Shown piece after piece: positions 7,592 to 14,814 of a DNA stretch of 64,000 nucleotides. This stretch comes from Bin5 sp965204525 (GTDB lineage Bacteria; Chloroflexota; Anaerolineae; Caldilineales; Caldilineaceae). Location: the NCBI GenBank assembly GCA_965204525.1, contig CBDBER010000001.1:1-64000 (forward strand). Direction: 5' to 3'. Position 1 is the stretch's first letter. Every line of letters starts with the position of its first letter. The translations under genes and the position numbers were made by a program. A model generated the notes under the pieces. It had not been told where the DNA came from, did no database searches, and saw only the letters and a list, made by a program, of their open reading frames with translations.

Positions 7592-8950
7592 ATGATGAAC
7601 ACGGTTGAAACACGAGTGCCGGTGACCGTACTGACGGGTTTTCTGGGGGCAGGCAAAACCACGTTGCTCAACCGCATCCTGACCGAAAACCACGGCAAGA
7701 GAATCGCGGTGATCGAAAATGAGTTCGGCGAGGTCGGCATCGACAACGATCTGGTCATTGGCGCGGAAGAAGAGATCTTCGAGATGAACAACGGGTGCAT
7801 CTGCTGCACCGTTCGGGGCGATCTGATTCGCATTCTCGGTCATCTGATGAAGCGCCGCGACAAGTTCGATTACATCATGGTCGAAACCACCGGCATGGCG
7901 GACCCCGGTCCGGTCGCGCAGACCTTTTACGTGGATGACGATATGCAGGAAAAGCTGATGCTGGATGCGATTGTCACGATGGTGGATGCCAAGCATATCT
8001 GGGAACACATCGACGACAGCGATGAGGCAAAGGAGCAGGTGGCCTTTGCTGATGTGATCCTGCTCAACAAGATCGATCTGGTAGCCCCGGAAGACCTCGA
8101 CAGACTCGAAGCACGCATCAAGAGCATAAACAGCATGGCGAAGATCTGCCGCACCCGCGACGCGGTGGTCGAGATGGACAAGGTTCTCAATGTGGGCGGC
8201 TTCAACCTCGACCGGGCACTGGAGATCGACCCGAAGTTCATGGAGCCGGAGTACCCGTTTGAATGGTCGGGTATCTATGAACTGAACAGCGGGTCTTACG
8301 AATGGGTGATGGGTGATGGCCCTGACCCGGCAATGGGGGCTGCACTGCTGCCGCTGGCAGATAGTGGATTGGCGGCGAAGGAAGCGACGCTGATGGACGC
8401 CGTACTGACCTTCTCTGAAGACGGGCAGGCAGTACAGGCAGGCGAGAGGCTGCGCCCCGGCAAAGGAGAGCACAACCAGCTCGTGCTGAACGGAAAGGGC
8501 GAGACCGTCTTCAACTTCGCGATCCAGCAGCCGGGCTATTACATGCTGTTCACCGAACATCACCCTGATGAGTTCGACGCGCACCTGTGCAGCACGGACG
8601 CCGTGCTTGCCCCGCTCGAGACCCGCGAGTACAAACCGGATCATGAACACGACGAAGAGGTGACCTCTGTTGGCATCACCCTCCCCGGTGATTTTCAGTT
8701 GGAGAGGCTCAATGAGTGGTTAGGTCAACTGCTGCGCGTGCATGGGCTGGACATCTTCCGAATGAAAGGCGTGTTGAGCGTGCGCGGCTGGGATCAGCGC
8801 TTCGTATTCCAGGGGGTGCATATGCTCTTTGACGGCCGCCCGGAGCGACCGTGGGGGAATGAGAAGCGTCATAGCAAGATGGTTTTTATCGGGCGCAACC
8901 TGGACCGGGCTGCACTGGAAGAGGGCTTCCGAGCGTGTCTCGTTTCATGA
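7592..8950 (+). CDS. COG0523 (CobW-type) GTPase, long form
   Basis: A metal-chaperone GTPase of the G3E/COG0523 family. It has Walker A GFLGAGKTTLLNRIL, a switch region ENEFGEVGID, the metal-site signature NGCICC (CxCC), ETTGMADP (Walker B-type) and NKIDLV for guanine recognition. The C-terminal CobW_C domain is split: about 100 residues (from EWSGIYELNSGSYEWV to LAPLETREY) are inserted before the VTSVGITLPGDF strand, making it 452 residues against the usual 320-380. GAGACAGGAG precedes the ATGATG start. Family members in Zur regulons supply zinc to selected proteins under zinc limitation. Its ATGA overlap with the WD40 gene suggests the two act together. Confidence 0.92.
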   Translation: MMNTVETRVPVTVLTGFLGAGKTTLLNRILTENHGKRIAVIENEFGEVGIDNDLVIGAEEEIFEMNNGCICCTVRGDLIRILGHLMKRRDKFDYIMVETTGMADPGPVAQTFYVDDDMQEKLMLDAIVTMVDAKHIWEHIDDSDEAKEQVAFADVILLNKIDLVAPEDLDRLEARIKSINSMAKICRTRDAVVEMDKVLNVGGFNLDRALEIDPKFMEPEYPFEWSGIYELNSGSYEWVMGDGPDPAMGAALLPLADSGLAAKEATLMDAVLTFSEDGQAVQAGERLRPGKGEHNQLVLNGKGETVFNFAIQQPGYYMLFTEHHPDEFDAHLCSTDAVLAPLETREYKPDHEHDEEVTSVGITLPGDFQLERLNEWLGQLLRVHGLDIFRMKGVLSVRGWDQRFVFQGVHMLFDGRPERPWGNEKRHSKMVFIGRNLDRAALEEGFRACLVS

Positions 8951-9996
8951 AGCGGCGCAAAGTCAAGCGCAAACCGCCATCGCCATCGCTCAAGGCAATG
9001 TGGCGTACCCAGATTGACGATCATCCGATCGGGCTGGCATGGTCGCCGGATGGCAAGGTGCTGGCGGTGGCGGGTGTGTCCGGACCGATCACGCTGTTCA
9101 GTGGCGCAGACGGCGCGGTACAGCACAGGCTACCCGGCCATACCCTCGGCACGATGGCAATTTCGTGGCACAAAGACGGTCGTCTCCTCGCCAGTGTCGG
9201 TCAGGACGGCAAGGTACGGCTGTGGGATACCGAGAGAGGAACGCAGACCTCTGAAATGGCAGGCGGCGCAAGCTGGGTGGAGCGTGTCGCTTTCAGCCCG
9301 GCGGGCGACTGGCTGGTGTCGGCCGCCGGGCGCAAACTGCGACTGTGGGACACCAGCGGGGCGTTGAACTACGAGTATCCCGATGCGAACAGCACCATTA
9401 CTGACATCAAGTGGCGCCATGATGGCAAGCAGTTCGCCATCTCTGCCTACAATGGCGTCGTGCTGTACGGCCCGACAAGGGCGGAACCACTCAACCGTTT
9501 CGAGTGGCAGGGTTCGACACTCACACTGGAATGGAGTCCCGACGGAAAGCACATTGCGACTGGCGACCAGGACTCGACGGTGCATTTCTGGCTCGTCGAT
9601 ACCGGGCAGGATCTGCGGATGTGGGGTTACGAAACGAAGGTGCTGGAACTGGCATGGAGCTTCAACAGCCGCTATCTGGCGACCGGCGGCGGGACCCAGG
9701 CGGTGATCTGGGACTGTTCCGGCAAGGGGCCGGAGAACACGAAACCGATCATGCTGGAAGGGCACCGGCACCTCATCAAGCACCTGAAGTTCCAACGACG
9801 GGGTATGCTGCTGGCTTCCGGTGGTAACGACGGTCTGCTGGCAATCTGGATGATCGAGAAGAAGAAACCCGTTTTGCTGACGGAGGCTGTGTTCAAAGCC
9901 CCAATTGCCGGCTTGGCCTGGTCACCGGGTGATCGCTGTATCGCGGCGTCAGATGAGGGTGGTACCCTGTCGATAGCGGCAGTGCGGCGATCATGA
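8947..9996 (+). CDS. WD40-repeat beta-propeller protein
   Basis: About 350 residues forming six to seven WD40 blades; clear units are GLAWSPDGKVLAVAG, ISWHKDGRLLASVGQDGKVR, LEWSPDGKHIATGDQDSTVH and LKFQRRGMLLASGGNDG. The short, very basic N-terminus (MKRRKVKRKPPSP) is followed directly by the first blade. There is no signal peptide, so the protein is cytoplasmic. The ATG at 8947 overlaps the GTPase stop as ATGA; an in-frame GTG lies four codons earlier. The propeller probably acts as a binding scaffold for the GTPase or its client. A direct partnership is inferred only from the coupling. Confidence 0.88.
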   Translation: MKRRKVKRKPPSPSLKAMWRTQIDDHPIGLAWSPDGKVLAVAGVSGPITLFSGADGAVQHRLPGHTLGTMAISWHKDGRLLASVGQDGKVRLWDTERGTQTSEMAGGASWVERVAFSPAGDWLVSAAGRKLRLWDTSGALNYEYPDANSTITDIKWRHDGKQFAISAYNGVVLYGPTRAEPLNRFEWQGSTLTLEWSPDGKHIATGDQDSTVHFWLVDTGQDLRMWGYETKVLELAWSFNSRYLATGGGTQAVIWDCSGKGPENTKPIMLEGHRHLIKHLKFQRRGMLLASGGNDGLLAIWMIEKKKPVLLTEAVFKAPIAGLAWSPGDRCIAASDEGGTLSIAAVRRS

Positions 9997-10156
9997 GAGA
10001 CGTGATTCATATGTGATTCTTGCCTCTGTTGGCGGGACGTTTTGCCTCGATGAAGGAGACCTGTGGAGCATGTGGAGATTTTCTGTCTCGCCGGCAAGAT
10101 GGTACAGTCAACAGGAGCAGTTTGGAAGCGAGTAAGCGGTTGACGGGAAACAGGCG

Positions 10157-10210
10157 TTGACACCGCTGTCGGCCGGCGCTACAGTGTGTTTCGTTGCAGG
10201 ATTTTGCAAC
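10157..10210 (+). promoter_or_regulatory. Promoter and Zur-type operator upstream of the Fur-family gene
   Basis: TTGACA (10157-10162), 17 bases, TACAGT (10180-10185), then the near-palindrome GTTGCAG-GATT-TTGCAAC (10193-10210). It is the counterpart of 3166-3219. The one mismatch against the perfect repeat may give weaker binding. Position over the start of transcription implies repression, i.e. autoregulation. Confidence 0.82.
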
Positions 10211-10223
10211 AGAAAAAGTCATT

Positions 10224-10661
10224 ATGTCCTACGATACGACGGAGATCAGTCGGCAGCTGCGCGAATCCGGCTACAGGGTAACACCCCAGCGCCAGCTCAT
10301 CCTGGAGGCCGTTTGTCATCTCGGTGAGCATGTCACCCCCGAAACCGTGTACGACCATGTACACCGCATCGCTCCCACGCTGAGCCGGGCGACTGTCTAC
10401 CGGGCCCTGCACTTTCTGACAGAACAGCGCATCCTGGCGACGGTGCATATGGCCGACGGCCGGCTTGCCTACGAGATGGCCGGCCCGGAACCGCATCACC
10501 ACCTCGTCTGCCGCACTTGCGACAGCTTGCTTGAGCTGCCGCACAGCGTCTTGCTGTCCTTTCTCCGGGCGATGGATACCCAATACGACTTTGAGATTGA
10601 CGTAAGTCATCTCTCATTCTTTGGGCATTGCACCGACTGCCGCAGCTCTGCCGACGCCTGA
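10224..10661 (+). CDS. zur: Fur-family regulator, probable zinc sensor Zur
   Basis: A 145-residue Fur-superfamily repressor. The winged-helix half contains GYRVTPQRQLILEAV and SRATVYRALHFL (recognition helix). The dimerisation half has the regulatory-site EPHHHLVCRTC and the structural-zinc CxxC at the C-terminus (GHCTDC). The ATG at 10224 begins soon after the operator, so it is probably autoregulated. Linkage to znuACB and three COG0523 GTPases, all in one direction, and the shared palindrome argue for zinc rather than iron. A deleted paralogue sits at 3220-3440, so this is the only intact Fur-family gene in the window. Confidence 0.9.
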   Translation: MSYDTTEISRQLRESGYRVTPQRQLILEAVCHLGEHVTPETVYDHVHRIAPTLSRATVYRALHFLTEQRILATVHMADGRLAYEMAGPEPHHHLVCRTCDSLLELPHSVLLSFLRAMDTQYDFEIDVSHLSFFGHCTDCRSSADA

Positions 10662-10693
10662 CGCCAGTTGTGGGGGCACGGGCCACCAGCCTG

Positions 10694-10790
10694 GCGAAAG
10701 GGCACCCGCAGATTGTTCACCCGCTTCGCATTCTCACGCCGCTCCCGGCAGCTCTGTTCCTCCTCACCCCCCCTTTTCCCTCTTTCCTTC
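10694..10790 (+). pseudogene. znuA 5'-end remnant
   Basis: Directly downstream of zur the sequence matches the start of znuA (positions 3445-3530): the spacer, the region of the ATG (changed here to ATT) and CCGCTTCGCATTCTCACGCC. The signal-peptide-coding part ending in CCTCCTC-ACCCC follows. Deletions destroy the frame, and nothing of the mature protein remains. Confidence 0.72.
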
Positions 10791-11024
10791 AAAGGAAGAC
10801 CAGATGCAGCCAGTTATCGAATTTACCGGCGCATGTCTCCTCCTGGCCATCTTTCCCCCTTTTTGCGGCCCAATACTCACATCGTAGCTGGACCAGTTCT
10901 TGGGGGCAGGTCGCGCAGGCGCCGGAAGGTTGTCATCGACTATCGGTGATCTGATGTCCGCCGGTCTGTTCACTGTGCTGAGTATCAATCATGTCAGCAA
11001 GATGCAAATGAAAGCGAGTGTGTT

Positions 11025-12116
11025 TTGAAGCCGAAATCTGATCTCCAACCCATTCCCGTGACCATCATTACCGGGTTTTTGGGTTCTGGGAAGACCACGC
11101 TGCTCAACCGCATTCTTCATGGGGAGCATGGTCTGCGCGTGGCTGTGCTGGTGAATGACTTTGGAGCCATCAATATTGATACGCAGCTCGTTGTGGGTAT
11201 GGAGGAAGAGATGATCAGCCTTGCCAACGGCTGCATCTGCTGCACCATCCGGGGCGACTTTCTCAAAGCGACACGCGACCTGATCCGGCGTCCACAGCCG
11301 CCCGAATATATTCTGGTTGAGACCAGTGGCGTCTCCGATCCACTCGAAGTCGCGCTTACGTTTCGAGCGATCGAGCGCGTGCAGATTGACAGCATCCTGA
11401 CCGTGATGGACGCCGAACAGATCCTGGGCCTCGACAAGCGCCATGAGGCGCTGTCGATCCATCAGGTCGGCATGGCGGATATCGTCATCCTGAACAAGGT
11501 CGATCTGGTGGACGGGGTACAGCTGCAAGCGGTGCGGGATTACATCCGGCAGATCGTCCCCCGGGCACGCATTTTCGAGACAACCCAAGCGGATGTGCCG
11601 CTTGAACTGCTGTTGAATGTGGGTCAATTCGAAATCGAGCGTTTGGCAAGCCGCCAGCCAGACGATATTCATATTCATGCCGAAGATGAAGAAGATGGGC
11701 ATGGAGACAACGAAGATCACCATCAGCATAGAGACCACACGCTGGTTTTCAGCACCTGGAGCTGGCGCAGCTCGCAGCCTGTCTCATTGCGCGCCTTGCA
11801 ACGGATGGTCGACCGCCTGCCGGAAACGATCTATCGCGCAAAAGGGATTTTCTATCTGGCGGATGCCACCGGTCAAAAAGGGGTTTTGCAGGTAGTAGGC
11901 AGACGCGCTAGTCTGACCTTAACTCAGGATGGGTGGGAAGATGCAGCGCCGCACTCGCAGCTCGTCGTCATTGGCGCAGAGGGGAGTGTGGACGGGGACA
12001 GTTTGGACGAGCGCATGGAGGCCTGTCTGGCAGTCAATGCCCCGAAGTCAGAAGGGGAATATATCACGCGCACCGTCATCGGATGGCTGCGCCAGCGGCT
12101 GCCCGGCAGATCATGA
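11025..12116 (+). CDS. COG0523 (CobW-type) GTPase with His-rich loop, second copy
   Basis: 363 residues: Walker A GFLGSGKTTLLNRIL, NDFGAINID, CxCC motif NGCICC, ETSGVSDP, NKVDLV, then a histidine- and acid-rich linker (HIHAEDEEDGHGDNED followed by HHQH) and a CobW_C domain starting at LVFSTWSW. The start is TTG at 11025; no in-frame ATG with a ribosome site is visible nearby, so the start is less certain than the rest. The His-rich linker probably holds zinc or cobalt before transfer. It is a close paralogue of the next gene, 27 bases downstream, which suggests tandem duplication. Confidence 0.9.
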   Translation: MKPKSDLQPIPVTIITGFLGSGKTTLLNRILHGEHGLRVAVLVNDFGAINIDTQLVVGMEEEMISLANGCICCTIRGDFLKATRDLIRRPQPPEYILVETSGVSDPLEVALTFRAIERVQIDSILTVMDAEQILGLDKRHEALSIHQVGMADIVILNKVDLVDGVQLQAVRDYIRQIVPRARIFETTQADVPLELLLNVGQFEIERLASRQPDDIHIHAEDEEDGHGDNEDHHQHRDHTLVFSTWSWRSSQPVSLRALQRMVDRLPETIYRAKGIFYLADATGQKGVLQVVGRRASLTLTQDGWEDAAPHSQLVVIGAEGSVDGDSLDERMEACLAVNAPKSEGEYITRTVIGWLRQRLPGRS

Positions 12117-12142
12117 ACTGCGGTTAAGGCGGGACACCCGAT

Positions 12143-13294
12143 ATGGAGAGTCATCGTTTCCCGGCGCCGATGACGATTCTCAGCGGCTTTCTCGGCGCAG
12201 GCAAGACCACCCTGCTTAACCACATCCTGCACGGCAATCACGGTCTGAAGATCGCGGCGCTGGTGAACGACTTTGGCGCGATAAACATTGACGCCCAGCT
12301 GGTCGTCGGTGTCGAAGGCGAAACGGTCAATCTGTCGAACGGCTGCATCTGCTGCACGATTCGTGGTGACCTGCTGAAGGAGACGCTCAAACTGCTGCGG
12401 CGGGAGGACCCCCCGGAATATATCATCATCGAGACCAGCGGTGTATCCGATCCTATCGCTGTCGCCAATACCTTCCTGGTGCCTGAGACCAAACCGTTGG
12501 TGCGGCTCGACAGCATTCTGGTCGTCGTGGATGCCGATCAGATCCTGTCACTGGATGAAGAAAACTTCGGGCTGGCGCTGGATCAGATCGCCGTCGCGGA
12601 CATCGTGGTACTGAACAAAGTCGATCTGGTCACGGCAGAGGAGCTGGAAGAGATCAAGACCGATCTGAATCGACGCATTGCGCCGAGAATGAAGACGGGA
12701 AAGGCTGTTCTCAACGTAGTGGAGATCCAGACCGATCTGAATCGACGCACTGCGCAGGAGGCGCGCATTCTGGAAGCGACTTACGGACGGGTGCCGCTGG
12801 AACTGGTGCTGGGTGTGGGCAAGTATGCACCGGAACGCCTGCACCGGCGTGCCGAGCGCGACGTGCATGTGCATGGCGTGGATGGGGAACACGATCATGA
12901 TGACGGGCATCACCAGCATGAACATACCGACCATACGCTGGTATTCAGCACCTGGAGCTGGACGACGGACAGACCGCTGTCGCTGAAAGCATTACGCGGG
13001 ATGTTCGAGGCGCTGCCCAATACCATCTACCGCGCTAAAGGTACAGTTCATCTCCATGATATGCCGGACAACAGGATGATTCTGCAGATGGTGGGCAAAC
13101 GCGCCAGCCTGACGCTGGCCGATGAATGGGGGGATGGGCCACGCCGCACGCAGATTGTTATGATCGCCTCGCATGGTGGGCTGGATGTTGAGGCGCTGCG
13201 CACGCAGCTGGAGTCCTGTATCGTCGCGGATGCGCGCCCGGCTGCCGTGACGCAGAGGACCGCTAGAACCGAATGGACGCGCAAAGGCCGGTAA
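12143..13294 (+). CDS. COG0523 (CobW-type) GTPase with His-rich loop, third copy
   Basis: 383 residues with GFLGAGKTTLLNHIL, NDFGAINID, NGCICC, ETSGVSDP, NKVDLV, a His-rich linker (DVHVHGVDGEHDHDDGHHQH) and CobW_C. It is longer than its neighbour because residues ~170-194 are an in-frame 24-residue duplication (EIKTDLNRR… / EIQTDLNRR…) placed just after the guanine-specificity motif. The duplication is recent at the DNA level (see repeat 12650-12755). The protein otherwise looks functional. Together with the preceding copy it probably distributes zinc to different clients, or serves as storage through the His-rich loop. Confidence 0.9.
   Translation: MESHRFPAPMTILSGFLGAGKTTLLNHILHGNHGLKIAALVNDFGAINIDAQLVVGVEGETVNLSNGCICCTIRGDLLKETLKLLRREDPPEYIIIETSGVSDPIAVANTFLVPETKPLVRLDSILVVVDADQILSLDEENFGLALDQIAVADIVVLNKVDLVTAEELEEIKTDLNRRIAPRMKTGKAVLNVVEIQTDLNRRTAQEARILEATYGRVPLELVLGVGKYAPERLHRRAERDVHVHGVDGEHDHDDGHHQHEHTDHTLVFSTWSWTTDRPLSLKALRGMFEALPNTIYRAKGTVHLHDMPDNRMILQMVGKRASLTLADEWGDGPRRTQIVMIASHGGLDVEALRTQLESCIVADARPAAVTQRTARTEWTRKGR
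12650..12755 (+). repeat. 72-bp direct duplication inside the third COG0523 gene
   Basis: GAGATCAAGACCGATCTGAA at 12650 recurs with two changes at 12722 and continues to match for about 34 bases. The spacing of exactly 72 bases preserves the frame and adds 24 residues after the NKVD motif. Confidence 0.88.
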
Positions 13295-13445
13295 GCCGCA
13301 TACGGGAAAGGGAGAACGACCCTGGTTCGAAAACCGACCTGCCCCTGATGTTTGTACCACCCGTCGACGTTCGTCCGACAGGCACGGGGACAGGGCAGGC
13401 AGGAGGGCCTGAGTCGCCGGCGGCCGGTGGCCCAGAGAGCTGTGC

Positions 13446-13575
13446 GGTCTGACGTGTACATCTCCAGCCTCCGTTCCTACATCGGGGCCGTCGGGGGGAG
13501 GTTGAGGATCGTGGCCGAGTTTCCGGAAGGCGAGGTGGCGATTGCACATTTTTCCGACGTGGGAGAGGTTGAGAG
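13446..13575 (+). pseudogene. XRE antitoxin (HigA-like) C-terminal fragment
   Basis: Translation gives DVYISSLRSYIGAVGGRLR and then IVAEFPEGEVAIAHFSDVGE. This is almost identical to the C-terminal half of the intact XRE protein at 14355-14690 (DVYISSLRSYIEAVGGRLK…). The helix-turn-helix half is missing. It lies about 1.1 kb from the intact copy, with an IS3 end and other debris between, so it appears to be the residue of a second higBA-like locus. Confidence 0.75.
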
Positions 13576-13594
13576 CCGGCCTCTCATGGATGGA

Positions 13595-13643
13595 TGAACT
13601 GCTCCATTACACCTTAGCTTGTGGTCCGGTTTTGGGGGCCAAG
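13595..13643 (-). mobile_element. Solo IS3-type 5' end remnant
   Basis: On the minus strand this reads GGCCCCCAAAACCGGACCAC and then AAGCTAAGGTG-TAATGGAGC, a diverged copy of the element end found in better form at 16445-16537, 38091-37930 and 40288-40400. No transposase follows. Confidence 0.65.
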
Positions 13644-13910
13644 CTCCGCCCGTGTCTGTTTCCCTACAGCGGTCAGACGGTATCTTTGCGACCTGCTCCG
13701 CGGACTGTGCGGGCGCGTCATCTCGACCAGACCCCTACCAAGAGCGGGTTGCAGGTAGGCTTCGGAGAAGTGTTTGCGGTCTGACAGGCTCAGAGCGTCC
13801 ATGAGCTCTACTCGGCTCATTTCCCCTTGCAAGACGGTAATGAGTTGTTCTACATGGGGGGTTACATGGGGGGCAGCTGCCGCTTCCTGGCGTGGGAAGG
13901 TCACGGTCAC
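13614..13910 (-). pseudogene. C-terminal winged-helix fragment of a Fic/AlbA-type protein
   Basis: The minus-strand frame reads APHVTPHVEQLITVLQGEM, SRVELMDALSLSDRKHFSEA and YLQPALGRGLVEMTRPHSP…YRLT. This matches the C-terminal helix-turn-helix tail (TPQVTPQV… DRKHFR..YLxPAL..GLIEMTxPDKPxSRxQxYRLT) found on many Fic and AlbA_2/RecG-like proteins. The rest of such a protein is not present upstream. The frame runs on into the IS3 end at 13595-13643, so the natural C-terminus is also replaced. It could be expressed as a small DNA-binding protein, but a remnant is more likely. Confidence 0.6.
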
Positions 13911-13930
13911 TAAACGGGGTGAGCACCGTG

Positions 13931-14182
13931 AATTGCAAGGTCCCGTAGGTACCCTTATGCGATTGCAGACGCTCTACGGGTCTTACAGCGAGGAAAATTT
14001 GTTCTGATCGGGCTGAAATTGGACAAACGCGACGGATTCGGGCATTTCGACTTGATCCGGCACTTTGTCGCGTTGGGGGCGGGCGGCAGCTGTTTGCCGT
14101 CCGTATTGCAATGGGAAAGTCCTTGACGCCGTCGCGCCTGATATCCGCCCATGGCTCTGGGGACGGACGGTGCGACGCGCAG
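13931..14182 (+). repeat. Dispersed hairpin repeat (family A), copy at 14.0 kb
   Basis: About 250 bases shared with 21238-21490 and, in part, with 23144-23250, 37209-37370 and 44817-44895. The order of conserved blocks is GGTACCCTTATGCGAT, GCTCTACGGG, TTGTTCTGATCGGGCTGAAA, GGATTCGGGCATTTCGACTT then GATCCGGC, and finally GGACGGACGGTGCGA. The GGAT…ATCC arms form a hairpin. It contains no gene. Confidence 0.75.
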
Positions 14183-14209
14183 TGGACGGGGTAGACGATC
14201 AGACGGAAG

Positions 14210-14244
14210 GCCGGGTGTTTCAGACGGAACCGCCCGGCTTTTTT
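14210..14244 (+). terminator. Rho-independent-type terminator
   Basis: GCCGGG (14210-14215) pairs with CCCGGC (14233-14238) and is followed by six T. It ends whatever transcript reads out of the repeat region, immediately before the higBA-like promoter. Confidence 0.6.
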
Positions 14245-14271
14245 GTATTTATTCCGTATTAGGAATATAAT
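14243..14271 (+). promoter_or_regulatory. Promoter and palindromic operator of the higBA-like locus
   Basis: TTGTAT (14243-14248), 17 bases, TATAAT (14266-14271). The spacer carries the inverted repeat ATTCC-GTATTA-GGAAT (14251-14266), well placed for autorepression by the XRE antitoxin. The toxin-remnant ATG is at 14278, giving a very short leader. Confidence 0.68.
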
Positions 14272-14277
14272 GCAATC

Positions 14278-14358
14278 ATGTCTTGGGAGGTCGAATACAC
14301 GACAAGTTTGGGGCGACGAGCATCTGGAGGAGTTACGGGAGGAGGGGAGATCGAATGA
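14278..14358 (+). pseudogene. Gutted HigB (Gp49-like) toxin gene
   Basis: The first codons read MSWEVEYT, the standard start of Gp49-like HigB toxins, and the last part in another frame reads DEHLEELREEG, their standard C-terminus. The catalytic core of roughly 75 codons between is missing. The resulting 26-codon ORF ends at TGA 14356-14358, overlapping the antitoxin ATG at 14355 as ATGA. Promoter, start codon and translational coupling are thus all preserved while the ribonuclease is lost. It now acts at most as a leader peptide for the antitoxin. Confidence 0.75.
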
Positions 14359-14690
14359 GTGGACGCCATTCGTTTCGCGAGCTGACCAAGGGGTTCACGC
14401 CGGCGCGGCGGCGGCGTGTAGAAGAGATGAAAGGAGAGTTGCTGGGGGAGATGCCGTTACACGAGCTGCGCCGGGCGCGGGCGCTGACGCAGCAGGACCT
14501 GGCGGAGATGTTGCAGGTGAAACAACCTGCGGTTTCGAAGATAGAGCAGCGGGCTGACGTGTACATCTCCAGCCTTCGTTCCTACATTGAGGCTGTCGGG
14601 GGGAGGCTGAAGATCGTGGCTGAGTTTCCGGAAGGCGAGGTGGCGATTACGAACTTCTCCGACGTGGGAGAGTTCGACGATGTATCCTGA
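14355..14690 (+). CDS. XRE-family antitoxin (HigA-like)
   Basis: 111 residues. An N-terminal helical region (ELTKGFTPARRRRVEEMKGE) is followed by a Cro/C1-type helix-turn-helix (LHELRRARALTQQDLAEMLQ and KQPAVSKIEQ) and a C-terminal strand segment (YISSLRSYIEAVGGRLKIVA). This is the usual architecture of antitoxins paired with Gp49-like HigB. GGAGGGGAG lies five to six bases before the ATG, which supports the start at 14355 rather than an earlier in-frame codon. Its toxin is reduced to a 26-codon remnant. The intact HTH suggests that it still represses the palindrome at 14251 and possibly related operators elsewhere. Confidence 0.88.
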   Translation: MSGRHSFRELTKGFTPARRRRVEEMKGELLGEMPLHELRRARALTQQDLAEMLQVKQPAVSKIEQRADVYISSLRSYIEAVGGRLKIVAEFPEGEVAITNFSDVGEFDDVS

Positions 14691-14814
14691 AGACAGGTTC
14701 AACTACACCTCAAAGCAATCAGACCCAAAGGGCAACTGAGAACATCCTGAGCTATTCTTAGCAGATTGGAAGTAGAGAACAGTCGTGAATCACGATGATA
14801 GGGGATTCTGAATT

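Larger units (their letters stand above)
10055..10780 (+). repeat. Duplicated fur-znuA segment, copy 2 (znuA decayed)
   Basis: Homologous to 3066-3530: the same upstream sequence, promoter and operator, Fur gene and, after its stop, the same spacer (GCGAAAGGGYACCCGCAGAT) leading into what was the znuA start. Here Fur is complete and znuA is reduced to a short unreadable stretch. Confidence 0.85.
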
